Source of the DNA: Aradus depressus
Taxonomy: Eukaryota; Arthropoda; Insecta; Hemiptera; Aradidae
NCBI GenBank assembly: GCA_963662175.1
Contig: OY759221.1
Span: 24,849,027 to 24,913,026, forward strand
DNA: 64,000 nucleotides
Direction: 5' to 3'
The first letter of the stretch is position 1. Every line of letters begins with the position of its first letter. A model generated the notes under the pieces. The model ran no database searches, was not told where the DNA came from, and saw nothing but the letters and a program-made list of their open reading frames with translations. Of the stretch, positions 49,243-59,285 are shown piece by piece. The position numbers and the translations under genes are program-made.

Positions 49243-49542
49243 ACAGACTGTATACGGAACCCTACTAACGAGTAGTAAGGGTGATATGAAGACCCTACCA
49301 CAAATAATAAAGGAAACAGAAAATATTAAATGAAATAAATACAGCATTTTCAGGTTATGAGGTAGCCATGATGGTGAGTTATGAATTCCGAAAGGTTACC
49401 CAAAGAACATATAACATATAAATAACAATTCAAACGTTTTATCAAAATATTGAAGTAATAAATAAATAACTTCACGACATCCGCTTACCAACCAAGAAAT
49501 AAATGTCAATTTTTTACGATTTCACACCTACAGAACTTGTGT
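49243..49542. other. unassigned DNA
   Basis: Nothing recognised. Confidence 0.4.
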
Positions 49543-49663
49543 AGTTAGTTACTGCCACTCATGCCCGGGCTTTAACTTCAAGGTCATATCGCCTAATAGC
49601 AGAGCGCTCTTTCATCGTAGTGGTGGACATGAGCCTGACTCTACTCTGGAAGTCCTAAATTTT
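49543..49663 (-). mobile_element. SINE-1 3' part
   Basis: GTGTAGTTAGTTACTGCCAC (AACTA-type tail inverted), TCATGCCCGGGCTTTAACTT, GAGCGCTCTTTCATCG, TCCTAAATTTT. Confidence 0.88.
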
Positions 49664-49671
49664 CAAAAAAT

Positions 49672-49895
49672 AATTAGAACTTCCTGATTCCAAAAATTAA
49701 AAAGAAAATGTATGTCTGTGGACACGATTACTCCCGATAGAATTAATTTACCAATGCGAAATTCTATAAGTGTATCCAGAATTGCATAAGGTTGACACAT
49801 ATTGGTTTTCAGCCAAATCGTCCGAAGGGAGAAGAGGGATAATTGATTATTTCGTGCTGGGGAAGTACACTAACAGTTCTACATTTACGACTTTT
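49672..49895 (+). mobile_element. Rep-A, internally deleted
   Basis: GATTACTCCCGATAGAATTA, AAATCGTCCGAAGGGAG, then directly TTGATTATTTCGTGCTGGGG and AAGTACACTAACAG. Confidence 0.8.
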
Positions 49896-50389
49896 TATAA
49901 TGATCCATTTTACTGAAAGTTTGTAAAATTTAACTCAATTTTTCTGAAATTTCCGTTTGACAGAAGAGGCAACTCTGTTTAAAAGAATCTTTTTAATCTT
50001 GTTTTCAGATCAAACAGAATCGCTTCATCCAAACCTTACTCAGTTGTATAACGTAATCAGATTAAGCACGTATTTTAATTATTATCAAGGGCTTTATGTT
50101 TTTCACCCAAAAAAATGCTTAAACAACTTATGAATGTGTAAACCAAGCTTTATGTATGTATGCTTTAAAGTCGGTGTACCAACGTTGTATGTTTTTTCTC
50201 TTCCTCTAAAACAGTCGACCGATTGGTCTAAAATCACTTACATTCAATATATTACATTATATATTTTTAAGTCGAGTCACCCTCTACTGGGGGCTAATTA
50301 AACTAATGGTAAGCACATTTAACTTTTTTTTTGTTATTCTGTATCCTGTTGCTTTAATAATAATTATTTTGCTAATTCTTTACATTTAT
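49896..50389. other. unassigned DNA with a Rep-A trace
   Basis: 50198-50256 (CTCTTCCTCTAAAACAGTCG) resembles the reverse Rep-A 3' side. The remainder is unrecognised. Confidence 0.4.
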
Positions 50390-50483
50390 AATGTATCTAG
50401 TATTCATAGATGTACCACTGATGATGACGCAGTTGAAAACCAATTCTGGGGGTAAATAAAACGGAAGACAACATATCTTATTT
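50390..50483 (+). mobile_element. Penelope-like terminal fragment, weak
   Basis: ATAGATGTACCACTGATGAT and GACGCAGTTGAAAACC are shared with 61490-61560. CTGATGA and GAAA are in hammerhead order, but stems I and III cannot be drawn convincingly. Confidence 0.35.
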
Positions 50484-50683
50484 TAGGATAGATTCAATTT
50501 TATCTCAGATCGGGCAAAGCACTTATTATGGGTTGTTTAATAAAAATACAAAAACAAACAATAAATGCAGTGGTACTTATTTCACTATTTTAATTTTATC
50601 TCAGATCGGGCAAAGCACTTATTATAGGTTGTTTAATAAAACTACAGAAACAAACAACAAATGCAGTGGTACTTATTTTACTC

Positions 50684-51000
50684 TAACTAATTAGATTTCT
50701 CAGTCCAACATATTTTATTTTATTTAAACCACAACTAGTTTCGGCAATTTGCCATCTTCAGGTGGTGAATCTTTCTACAGAAGAGGTCAAGGGACACGTT
50801 CGAGTATCAGAGACCAGCTGGACACTGATACTCGAACGTGTCCCTTGACCTCTTCTCTAGAAAGGTCCACCACCTGAAGATGGCAAATTGCCGAAACTAG
50901 TTGTGGTTTAAATTTAAAAAAATATGTTGGACTGAGAAATCTAATTTAATTACTTATTTAACAAGTTAGTCCACTACATCTTGCCTACCACCAAGTAATA
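50684..51000 (+). mobile_element. FB-2 foldback element, 317 bp, with 10-bp target-site duplication
   Basis: TATTTTACTC at 50674-50683 recurs at 51001-51010. Removing the insert and one duplicate restores a continuous 96-bp unit. The palindrome spans 50690-50945 around a centre near 50816. A unique ~55-bp segment lies at the right (50946-51000). Both arms contain CACCTGAAGATGGC and GCCGAAACTAGTTGTGG, i.e. head-to-head hammerhead-like motifs. No coding capacity. Confidence 0.92.
50870..50906 (+). ncRNA. hammerhead-ribozyme-like motif in the FB-2 right arm
   Basis: Stem I CCAC (50870-50873) pairs with GTGG (50903-50906). The core CTGAAGA is at 50874-50880, followed by one extra T. Stem II is GGC/GCC around AAATT, then GAA (50893-50895). 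Stem III is the palindrome ACTAGT (50896-50901) and the cleavage nucleotide is T50902. All invariant core bases of the family (C3 U4 G5 A6, G8 A9, G12 A13 A14, A15.1/U16.1) are in place. The single-base insertion after A9 is a departure from the textbook motif. Stem III has no loop, so cleavage would require two molecules. The left arm carries the same motif on the minus strand (about 50738-50774). Confidence 0.6.
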
Positions 51001-51439
51001 TATTTTACTCAATTTTATCGGGCAAAGCACTTATTATGGGTTGTTTAATAAAAATACAAAAAAAAAAAAACAATAAATACAGTGGTACTTATTTCACTAT
51101 TTCTATTTTATCTCAGGTCGGACAAGGGACAAGGACTTACTATACGTTGTTCAATAAAAAGAACAAGAACAAACAACAAACGCTCCATAGTGAATATATA
51201 GTTTTATTATGTATTTACTGATCGTTTTATTATACATACATGAATAATTTATATATTTTTTTTTTCTCGATTTTATAAGAAAACAGGTTAGTTCTGTGGA
51301 TTATTGTTTGTGGTTTTTTTTGTATTACAGTAATTAATCTCGTGAACTTTACAACAAACGGATAAATATAATTGCACGAAAGACTCTACAGAGGAAGAAA
51401 TGTATATTATGCTGGATGTTTATGCAAGATGTTGGTCAA

Positions 51440-51720
51440 GTCAACGGCAATGTTCTTCCCTAGCTATGATTATCAACAAAGTTTTCGTTCTTCCTCTAAA
51501 CATTCCCCACATTTTCCATCGATTTACTGAAAATCAGTTACGTATGGACTTCTGAATACTCGTATGAAATTTTGATTGGGAGTATTAATTCCATTAGAAT
51601 TTTTAGGGTTTTTGTGTTAAGCTCTCCCCCTCCCAATTCCTCTCTTTGGTCAATTTGGCTGAAATTCAATAGGTATTTTCCTTATGAGCGTCATACCAAT
51701 ATACAATTTTCTGTTGATAT
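51440..51720 (-). mobile_element. Rep-A 3' two-thirds
   Basis: ACGGCAATGTTCTTCCCTAG, AAAGTTTTCGTTCTTCCTCT, TTTCCATCGATTTACTGAAA, TTTTGTGTTAAGCTCTCCCC and GGTCAATTTGGCTGAAATTC. Confidence 0.8.
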
Positions 51721-52020
51721 CTTGTACAAGGCCCAATTTTTTTATAGGACTAACCTTTTTTGGGTAAATCAAGCAAACGTCTAAAAAAATGGACTTAAGT
51801 TGTGTATCTCGCAATTTGAACGATATTGGAAAATACACTTTTCTTATAAAATGTGCCTTTCACTTTTCTCTACAACTTTTATTTTGAAAATATTTTTGAT
51901 TAGGTCATAAATATAAATGATATCTTGTAAAACGTACTTAGACTCTGAAGGCCAAAATCTGGACAGATCTAAGTAAACACATGTGACATCTCCATTTTAA
52001 ATTTCAAGTTAATAGCTACA
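51721..52020 (-). mobile_element. Rep-F part
   Basis: TAGGACTAACCTTTTTTGGG, TTGTGTATCTCGCAATTTGA, TCTACAACTTTTATTTTGAA, GATTAGGTCATAAATATAAA, AAAACGTACTTAGACTCTGA. Confidence 0.75.
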
Positions 52021-52024
52021 ATCA

Positions 52025-52433
52025 AAAATTCAAAAGACAAGAAATGAACAGACGTTATAAACTTCTACTAAGACTACTAGACAAAAGATACAAACTAACT
52101 TTGAAAACAAAACGACTTACATACAACGCAATACTCAAACCTATGTGGACTTACGGACTTGAACTCTGGGGTTCTGCCAAGGCTTCAAATCTCCAGCGCA
52201 TACAATCCCTTCAATCCAAAATCCTTCGTACAATAGCCAATGCTCCTTACTACGTCTCCAACAAAACTCTTCTCACTGACCTTAACGTACCTTTCATCAC
52301 TGAAGTCGCTAAATCCAAATATAAAAAAATATTTTCTCTTCTTAGTTCCCACAATAATCTTCTCTCCGTGCCCTCCATTCTGCCACACTTCCCCAACGAC
52401 GGCTTAAGCGTCAATGACCTAGAGACCTCCTGA
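52025..52433 (+). pseudogene. Jockey-type LINE ORF2, C-terminal region after the RT domain
   Basis: 129 codons open from the ATG at 52044, the longest clean TE frame here. MNRRYKLLLRLLDKRYKLTL, then YNAILKPMWTYGLELWGSA, SNLQRIQSLQSKILRTIANA, PYYVSNKTLLTDLNVP are hallmarks of Jockey-clade ORF2 tails (LNRR...K..YKAI.KP.WTYG..LWG.A). The usual RRLKR..P.DL end is missing, and the RT and endonuclease domains upstream are absent because of 5' truncation. As the upstream neighbour is Rep-F, it is a truncated insertion. Not a functional gene. Confidence 0.9.
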
Positions 52434-53199
52434 GCAGAAGCAGTGACAGTGATTAGCTATAAACGAGAGAAAAACAGTGACTAGGGAGTTTCACCACTGA
52501 GTGATTTCTCCCCTCATGACATTTTCACAAGTTCCGATCACTTTCTCTCAGATAACTTCGCGTGAAAATTACTATACTTTCTTGTACAATAATTCCGGCG
52601 CTGGAACTTATAAACAAGGAATTTCTATTGTGTTTTTGAAGGATTACCGGAGTACAAAATTGAGGGTTCTCTGGGCTCTGGCGAGCGATGCGACTAAGGC
52701 CCCTGTACATGAAATTTATATTTATAATGTGTCCTATGTGGGTTATTTGTGTGTTTATACATATTTTGATATGTAAATCCACAGCATACTTTTTATTCAA
52801 ATTTTTGTTCATTACAAATTCATATATGTATCTCCAGTAAGCGGTAATCTCATTACTGTGTTTAACATAGCTTCTTACCTCATCTGATCTGAAGTCGGTT
52901 AGCCCATGTCTCCAGGCATTAAAATCAAATCAATCCAACAATTTGTTGACATTTACTTTAAATATTTAAATCCGAGAACTCCGTTTTTCATATATTATAT
53001 AATATATATAATCGAAGTATGTAAAACTAGTCATGATTATGATACGAGGAAGATTTCGAATATCTAAAAATTATTCCTCTTTTTTTCTCTCTCGGATGTC
53101 GATTCCATTGCCTGATCTTGCGATATTGGAGTATAAATTTTTCCTGGGGTCCCTGTTATCCGCAGCTGGCCTCTTCAGATCTTTGGTTAGTATTTCTTG
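52434..53199. other. unassigned DNA, probably including the LINE 3' UTR
   Basis: 52434-52560 may be the 3' UTR of the Jockey fragment. The frames at 52501-52776 (plus) and 52525-52812 (minus) have no recognised domain. Confidence 0.35.
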
Positions 53200-53530
53200 C
53201 CAAACAGAGAACTAGCAGCAGCAGCCATGGCTTCGACTTGCTCATGTCTCACTCATGTTTGACATTAGTTGATTGCAGGGGTGGGTTTCGTACCTATGTT
53301 GTCCAAAACCTCAAGTCCCATATAACATCCTCTTGCTGGTATAAACTACCTATTGTCTTTAATGAAGCTTAGAATTCTTTTGAAGCTCTGTTTCTTCAAC
53401 TCATCTGGGTTGAGGAACGCCTCATCGAAAATTCTCCATCAGAGATGTGAATAACCTTCACATTCGTCCAGAATGTGTAGCGTGGTTTTCTTCATCACTT
53501 CGCATCTTCCATGTTTGAAAAGAAAAAAAA
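53200..53530 (-). pseudogene. LINE C-terminal remnant
   Basis: On the minus strand: CEVMKKTTLHILDECEGYSH, then a stop, WRIFDEAFLNPDELKKQSFK and RILSFIKDNR, a zinc-knuckle to C-terminal helix pattern of Jockey-like ORF2 (C...T..HIL.EC ... LNP.EL ... IL.FI). One stop lies between the blocks. It differs from the copy at 20830. Confidence 0.65.
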
Positions 53531-53566
53531 GTCATAGAAGAAAAGTCAAAGAACTTACAATGGTCT

Positions 53567-53810
53567 TTCTTATACCATCCACGCTTACAAATCTTTCTCT
53601 CTTCCCTTCCGTCTTCTCAAAATCATTTCGTACTGGCATTGCTGAGTAATGAAAGTAATGAATTGAGGCCAGTGGTATTTTTATATTTCATTGTACATTA
53701 TACTAAGAATGACTTTCTTATACCTAGTAATATCAGTCTGAAATGATTTTGAGAAGAGGGAGGGGGAAAGAGAGTGGTCTATATGCTTGGTTGGTATAAG
53801 AAAGGCCATA
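53567..53810. mobile_element. Rep-H hairpin element
   Basis: GGTCTTTCTTATACCAT at the left is the inverse of TTGGTATAAGAAAGGCC at the right, and CTTCTCAAAATCATTTC near 53612 pairs with GAAATGATTTTGAGAAG near 53736. The two arms flank a short AT-rich middle. Arm sequence is shared with 41662-41772. Confidence 0.7.
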
Positions 53811-53929
53811 TCACAAATATTTTATTTTTTCTTAATTTTTATACATTTTTGTTATAAAAAGTATCAATATTAAAAATTTTTTATAGTTCCTTGCTACGTG
53901 ATACAATTTAAACGTCACTTTAAAATTTT

Positions 53930-54475
53930 TCCTACGTAAATGTATTTTATATTCTTTGAGGCGCTATAACTTTCGTCGTATTGGTTCTACCTTAAATCTG
54001 AGGCTATTGGAAAGTGAATAACAAACATTTTTGATAAGAATCAAGTTTTCGACGGGACTAACAGTTTTCGGGTAAATCGAGGAAACGTTTTAAATTATGT
54101 GTTTCAAAACGACATTTCATAGTTTACGGCATGTATCTCAAAAACCGGACTAGTTGCGAAAAATCATATTTAATTTTAAATGTGTCTTTTAGTTTTTTCT
54201 ACAACTTTTACTTCAAGACATTTTTGATTAGGTCATAAATATATGCGGTAACTTGTAAAATGTACTTAAACCCCGAAGTAAAGTGATCTCAATTTTCGGC
54301 CAAAATCTAATTATTTTAAACTTTAAAGTTAGCACATGTGCCGCTCACAACATTTCATCACACATACGCACAGACAGACATCATCGCGAAAATAGTTCAA
54401 AACCAATTCGATCTCAGAATTTCGCACGATTACATTGCTTTTTTATACTATTTGTATAAGAAAGTAATTATAACA
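53930..54475 (-). mobile_element. Rep-F, nearly complete
   Basis: GAGGCGCTATAACTTTCGTC, TTTTCGACGGGACTAACAGT, GTATCTCAAAAACCGGAC, GATTAGGTCATAAATATATG, CAGACAGACATCATCGCG, ending TATACTATTTGTATAAGAAA. Best reference copy for the family. Confidence 0.85.
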
Positions 54476-55011
54476 TAAAAAACGGAAAGAAATAACAAAT
54501 TAATGAAAATAAAAATGTATAATTTAAATTTAATTTAAATATTTTATACAAGATTATTTTTTAGGTTTATTCACATAAATTCTGTCGTAAAAACTTTTAC
54601 TGAGTTTCACAAACAACGCTTTAATTTACCAATGTTTTGGTGGGCACAAAGTACATTTCTGCGGGATAGCGTCTTCATTTTGGCAAACTTTTACGAGGGT
54701 TTAACTTTATAGCACTTGTACGGGGCACACCCATATGTAAAAGAGCTGTTTCATGGTTTAGTACTGAAAAAAAAAAAATGAAAGAAGAAAGACATGTTGG
54801 TATGCGGTTGGGGGGGGGATGCATTTGTTGTGTTCTCTATGAGCTTTATGTTATTTCTCCTGAGTCATGAATTTTAATAAAATCAATACTAAACCAAAGG
54901 AAGTTTTAAAAAAGTTTACTTTACAAAATAAAATTAAACGTTTCATCGTAAAGAACATGATAATAAAAACATACATTACTATCAGAAATTATCTCAAAGT
55001 ATATTTTATGT
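54476..55011. other. unassigned AT-rich DNA
   Basis: Nothing recognised except a 9-G run near 54810. Confidence 0.4.
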
Positions 55012-55408
55012 AAGTTATGTAATCGGCCGGAATTTCGAAGTTTCGATATGAAATTTTATAAATGTAGTCGATATGAAATTTTATAACCCTTATTGATTTT
55101 TAGCCAAATCGATCAAAGTGACGGAGGGGATTTGGGGTGCTTAACGCGAAAACTCTAGTATCTGCTCTTTTAATGAATATATAAACATGAAATTTCATAT
55201 TCAAATTCAAAACCCCATAACTACGGTATCTATGAATTTTTAGGCGTAATCGGTCGAAGGGAAAAGGCGATTCAGGGAGGCTCATATCAATAACTCTAAT
55301 AAAAAATTAAATATGAATTTTAGCCCAAATTGGTCGCTTGGCTTTAGAGGGAGAGCGAAAACGTAATTGGTAATTCTAGATGGGTAAGTACATAGCTGGT
55401 GATTCATG
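55012..55408 (+). mobile_element. Rep-A, most of the body and the 3' end
   Basis: AAGTTATGTAATCGGCCGG, a 26-bp duplication of TCGATATGAAATTTTATAA, AAATCGATCAAAGTGACGG, a second unit, GAGGGAGAGCGAAAACGTAA and AAGTACATAGCTGGTGATTC. Confidence 0.85.
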
Positions 55409-55639
55409 AATTTATTCAAATCGTTTGAAGAAACTCACAGTGGAATGACATAGGCCACTCTGCTACGCCCACCTGACGACGACAAAGAGACCTGTTTCGG
55501 CAGGCTGTCGTCCTTGATCACATTCTTTGGAGATCGTCATCTTCTCTGAATTAGCAAAACTCTTTAAATATTACTTACTTATATATATTTAATTTTCATT
55601 ATAGTATTCGAAACGCCTTGTCATATTTTAATTTTTTTA

Positions 55640-56370
55640 TACCTTAGAACTATTGTAATCGTGTGAAAATCCATAAAATGAACGTTTTTAATTCCCATGT
55701 ACATGATTTCACAATTTTTGCAAATTTCATGTAAATAAATAAAATAAAATAATATAATAATCTTTAGTATAATAATTTTAATCATGCGAAAATTCGAGAT
55801 CTAGTTCTCAACATATTTTCACGTTTCAATGTCCTCTGAATACGTTTTGACAATTTTCGCGATGATTTCTGTCTGTGCGTGTGTGTGTTAAACTTTGTGA
55901 GCATTCTGCTTGAACTTATAATTTTCAATGAAGAGGTTATATGTGCTAACTTAAATATGATTCGTTTATGGCCGAAATTGGACGAAAATTGAGACCACTT
56001 TACTCCAGGATCTTAGTACATTTTTCATGATACCGCTTATGTTAATGATCTATTCAAAAATCTTTACAAATAAATAAAAAATAAAATAAAATAAAAGTTA
56101 TAGAGAAAAAAGCCACATTTCAAATGAAATCAGATTTTTTGGGCTCCGTTTGCCAGGAAAATGCTTAAAACCGTTCTAGAAATGTTTTGAAACACATATT
56201 TTAAAAAGGTTCCTTAGTTTACCCGAAAACGGCTAATCCTATCGAAAAATGTACTCACCAAAAATGTACGTTATGAAATTTCCAATCGCTAATGTGTCAC
56301 ATATAAGCAAATCAATCAAAGTTACACCGCCCCAAACAACAGAAAATAAATTTCCGTTGGAAATATTTCA
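55640..56370 (+). mobile_element. Rep-F, nearly complete
   Basis: TTTTTATACCTTAGAACTAT, TTTTCGCGATGATTTCTGTC, TTTATGGCCGAAATTGGACG, CTTAGTACATTTTTCATGAT, CCCGAAAACGGCTAATCCTA, AGTTACACCGCCCCAAACAA. 55409-55639 is unassigned. Confidence 0.8.
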
Positions 56371-56699
56371 AAATAATGTTTAAATTGTATCGCATAGCAA
56401 TGAATTATAAAATATGAGTTAGATAAGTTTCCAATAATATGTCCGCTTTTCTCTACATGTCAGAGAGTCTATAAGCTCTTTCAGGAACAAGAGTTAAGTT
56501 GAATATATTAAGTAACATTTACATTGCAATTTTTGAACTTATAAAGAGTCCTTTCTGCGCCACTTGGGAGTACACAAGGACTTTCAAAGATAATTGTAAT
56601 TCCAAATGAGTGTGTCTCATGCATTGTGAACACACATTACTTCAAATCTAGAGGATGTCTTCTATTCACACAGAAACCCCATTTCCTACTCATTTTTTT
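56371..56699. other. unassigned DNA
   Basis: No frame or shared repeat recognised. Confidence 0.4.
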
Positions 56700-57180
56700 C
56701 TAATTTCATTTTCTATTATTTAATTATTTATTTATTTTCATTTTATTTTTTTATGAAAATGCATTTACTTTTTATTTATAATTTATGATTTTGATTATTA
56801 TTATGTTTTGTTTACTATTATTTTTTTTTTTTTTTCTGTTTCTTTTATTTATTTTTTTTATGTTTTGTTTACTATTATTTTTTTATGTTTCTTTTATTAT
56901 TTTTTCCCCTCTCTTCCTTATAGATCCCGGAGGAACTCCCAGGATATCCCCGCCCCTACATCCGCTCCACGACGCGCTTCTGAAGTTCACATACCTCACG
57001 TACCATGGCTCAGGTACCCCTCTTTTTTTTATTATTTTTGTATATTATTATTATTTTATGTTATTTAGTCCAATCATTACTATTAATTATATATATATAT
57101 ATATATATTTTTTTTTTTTAATTTATTCTACAGTCTGTACGAAAACATTAAGCAAAAGTGTTGACTATAAGATGATAAAA
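56700..57180 (+). other. T-rich tract with a GC-rich island bounded by splice-like signals
   Basis: T-rich low complexity with TATGTTTTGTTTACTATTAT repeated near 56801 and 56860. A GC-rich island at 56924-57015 (CCCGGAGGAACTCCCAGGAT, CTCACGTACCATGGCTCAG) is preceded by CCTCTCTTCCTTATAG and followed by GTACCC. Two frames through the island are open. It could be an isolated exon or, more likely, the GC-rich segment of a retroposon 3' UTR. Confidence 0.25.
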
Positions 57181-57211
57181 TAATAATTAATAAAAAATAT
57201 TTAAATCAAAT

Positions 57212-57466
57212 GAAGAGCACGAGGAAAGAACCAGGTTTGTCACTTTTTTCTCGAATGTGAGATATCGCCACTACAGTGTAGTATATTAAACATATTTCAC
57301 GATTCACTATCGTTACGGGCTTCAAAAATACGGCTTGTCACTACGAAAACGGAAGCTGAAAATATGACGTGCGGGCAGTTGATAGATATGGACTTTCAAA
57401 CATTAAATTTCAGTTTTCTTAATTTCAACATCTGGTGACAAACCTGGTTCTTTGCCCGTGCTCTTC
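57212..57466. mobile_element. MITE, 255 bp, with ~32-bp terminal inverted repeats
   Basis: GAAGAGCACGAGGAAAGAAC and CAGGTTTGTCAC at the left are inverted as GTGACAAACCTGGTTCTTTG and CCCGTGCTCTTC at the right (two mismatches). AAAT flanks both sides. No coding capacity; superfamily unknown. Confidence 0.88.
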
Positions 57467-57729
57467 AAATAATAAGAAGCAAGAGAGAAATGAATATGTA
57501 CAAAATAATAGCAAGCACATACAAAAATAAATAAATATAATATGTACAAAATAAATGGTGGTAAATAAATAAAAGAAAACAATAAAATAAAAGAGATAAA
57601 ACAAATAATATAACATAAATCAATATCAATATAAGTATAAGAAACTCAACGAGGACAGCAACTCCGCCATTTTTGTATTAAATGTTTTCTATCTTTTTTT
57701 TTAGTTTTATTGCTTTAGTTAATCGAACT

Positions 57730-57734
<5 letters not shown>

Positions 57735-57761
<27 letters not shown>
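57735..57761. repeat. 27-base poly-G run
   Basis: Immediately precedes a Rep-A copy. Confidence 0.95.
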
Positions 57762-57764
57762 TAT

Positions 57765-58055
57765 GTGTTAAGAAATTCCGAGTTTTCACCGGAGTTCAAT
57801 GTTTTCCGACTCCCTGACACCAAAATAGAAGAAAAAAAAATGTCTGTGTACATGATAATCAATAGAATGAATGTATTTATATGAAATTGTATACATGAGG
57901 ACGATTACATATCTTCAAACAAAAAGGCCGAGTTGAACATCAGAAGTGGGGGCTTAACTCAAAAAGTCTAATAACTGCTGATGTAAGGAGTGTATTGACG
58001 CGAAAAATTGTATGAGGATTCAGAAGTGTATGTACACTATTGATTTTTAGCCAAA
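57765..58055 (+). mobile_element. Rep-A, middle part
   Basis: AAATTCCGAGTTTTCACCGG, GTTTTCCGACTCCCTGACAC, TGCTGATGTAAGGAGTGTAT, TATGAGGATTCAGAAGTG, TTTTTAGCCAAAATGG. The 5' tip is replaced by the G run. Confidence 0.8.
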
Positions 58056-58059
58056 ATGG

Positions 58060-58340
58060 TTGTTGCGGCTTTTTTATTTTAATTTATTTAACCCGAGAGT
58101 GGGCTCAGAACCCTGGTACAGGGAGGCCTGTCTCCCCAAGTCTGTATGTACTGTTATCAATAGAATGAGGGTGAACCACGGGATCTGTGGGACGTACCTC
58201 TTTAGGATAGGCAAGGCAGACAGCCCACTGTGCCGGGTGTGTCGGGTGAAGGAGAACCTGGAGCACATTGTACTTACATGTACCAAATATCCATACCCAG
58301 AGAGAACTTATGTTCACTCAACTGTATAAGCTAACCCAAG
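58060..58340 (+). pseudogene. LINE ORF2 C-terminus with zinc knuckle
   Basis: 89 codons: RVGSEPWYREACLPKSVCTV, INRMRVNHGICGTYLFRIGK, then CRVCRVKENLEHIVLTC. The Arg-rich helix, NHG...L...G and CxxC...H....C spacing match the segment after RNase H in Jockey/R1-like LINEs. 5'-truncated; the frame closes soon after the knuckle (YVHSTV). Probably a short, relatively young insertion since no stop interrupts it. Confidence 0.8.
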
Positions 58341-58856
58341 TCCCCTTTAACTATCCCTAGCTTTTAATAACCAGCAACATTTTTATTTACCAATCCATTT
58401 ACAGATTTATAATGCAAATTCAAAATCAGCCCCAGATTCCTTAGCTATAAATTGAACCAATGTAAGCTCTGACTGGGGGCGGGTTCCGGTGGGGGGCCTG
58501 GGCTTGCTGGCTTGGCTGGGGGTCTGTGGGGGGCACTGTCGGGGCACTGGTCTATAGACCCAGGAGCTCCGAAGGTCTGGACGGCCGGCACTACATGCAG
58601 ACCTTCCTTCAGGAGCCTCCACTCGTCACTGGTCGGCGCTATGAATATTGTTTTGGGTGATGTGGTCCGGCGGTGCCTCCGGCTGTCCCCCGGCTTGGCC
58701 AGGGGCCGCTTGCTTGGGCCCTCTGTCTGGGCTCCTCCCTCCAGTATCCCGTCTTTGGCAGAATTATCTTTTATAGTGTAGTTTTAAAAATAGCAATGGC
58801 TAGTGTGGTGTCTGCCATGGCTAAAAAGAAGAGAAAAAAAAAAAAAAAAAAAAAAA
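58341..58856 (+). other. probable LINE 3' UTR with GC-rich segment and poly-A
   Basis: Follows the LINE frame directly. 58460-58760 is GC-rich (GGGGGGCCTGGGCTTGCTGG, GGTCCGGCGGTGCCTCCGG). It ends CTAAAAAGAAGAG and about 24 A to about 58856. Frames on both strands within the GC-rich part are compositional. Confidence 0.5.
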
Positions 58857-58882
58857 TATTTGAGCGACATCTGTTGGGTTTT

Positions 58883-58909
58883 GGTTAAACTAATCAAGTT
58901 AGTTTAACC
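58883..58909. repeat. perfect 11-bp hairpin
   Basis: GGTTAAACTAA and TTAGTTTAACC around a 5-base loop. Confidence 0.85.
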
Positions 58910-59195
58910 ATCTGACGTCTAGAGAGTGCACATATCTCTAGATACGAGTATCCTTTTTTGACTTCCACTACCTCCTTCTTACACCAGATTTCTACGAAGA
59001 AGTCTCGCTCCCCGATGTGTTGTTTCTAGCTTCCAAATAGTTTTTTTGCCATTTGAGCCATTTTAACTTACTTTATTTTCATTATAGAGTCCACTATTAA
59101 TATTAACAGCTGCTTTAACCATAAATTCCCCATCCAAACGTTTTTTATATGCCATAACCGGACCACATTTTGATCCCCCCCCCTATGGCGTATAC

Positions 59196-59285
59196 AACGG
59201 TCGATTTATTTTAGTGAGAGAGCGAAAACTTAATTGATTAATTCTTGCTGGGGAATAATATTGCCAGTGATTCACTGACGTATTA
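59196..59285 (+). mobile_element. Rep-A 3' tip
   Basis: GTGAGAGAGCGAAAACTTAA, TTCTTGCTGGGGAATAATAT, GCCAGTGATTCACTGACG. Confidence 0.85.

Larger units (their letters stand above)
50484..51215 (+). repeat. 96-bp tandem array interrupted by FB-2
   Basis: TATCTCAGATCGGGCAAAGC starts at 50501 and 50597 (period 96). Two further units lie at about 51011-51100 and 51111-51215 after the FB-2 insertion. Each unit has GGTTGTTTAATAAAA and CAGTGGTACTTATTT. Confidence 0.9.

Noticed and set aside
52501..52776. 91-codon ORF after the Jockey fragment as a host gene
   Set aside because: No recognisable domain, an overlapping frame of equal length on the other strand, and a position in the probable LINE 3' UTR.
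55480..55530. Hammerhead-like CTGACGA near 55484
   Set aside because: CTGACGACGAC is followed by no GAAA in the right place on the plus strand, and the minus strand lacks the CTGANGA strand.
57735..57761. Telomere or G-quadruplex locus
   Set aside because: A pure G homopolymer at a repeat border is better explained by slippage or assembly; no TTAGG array is nearby.
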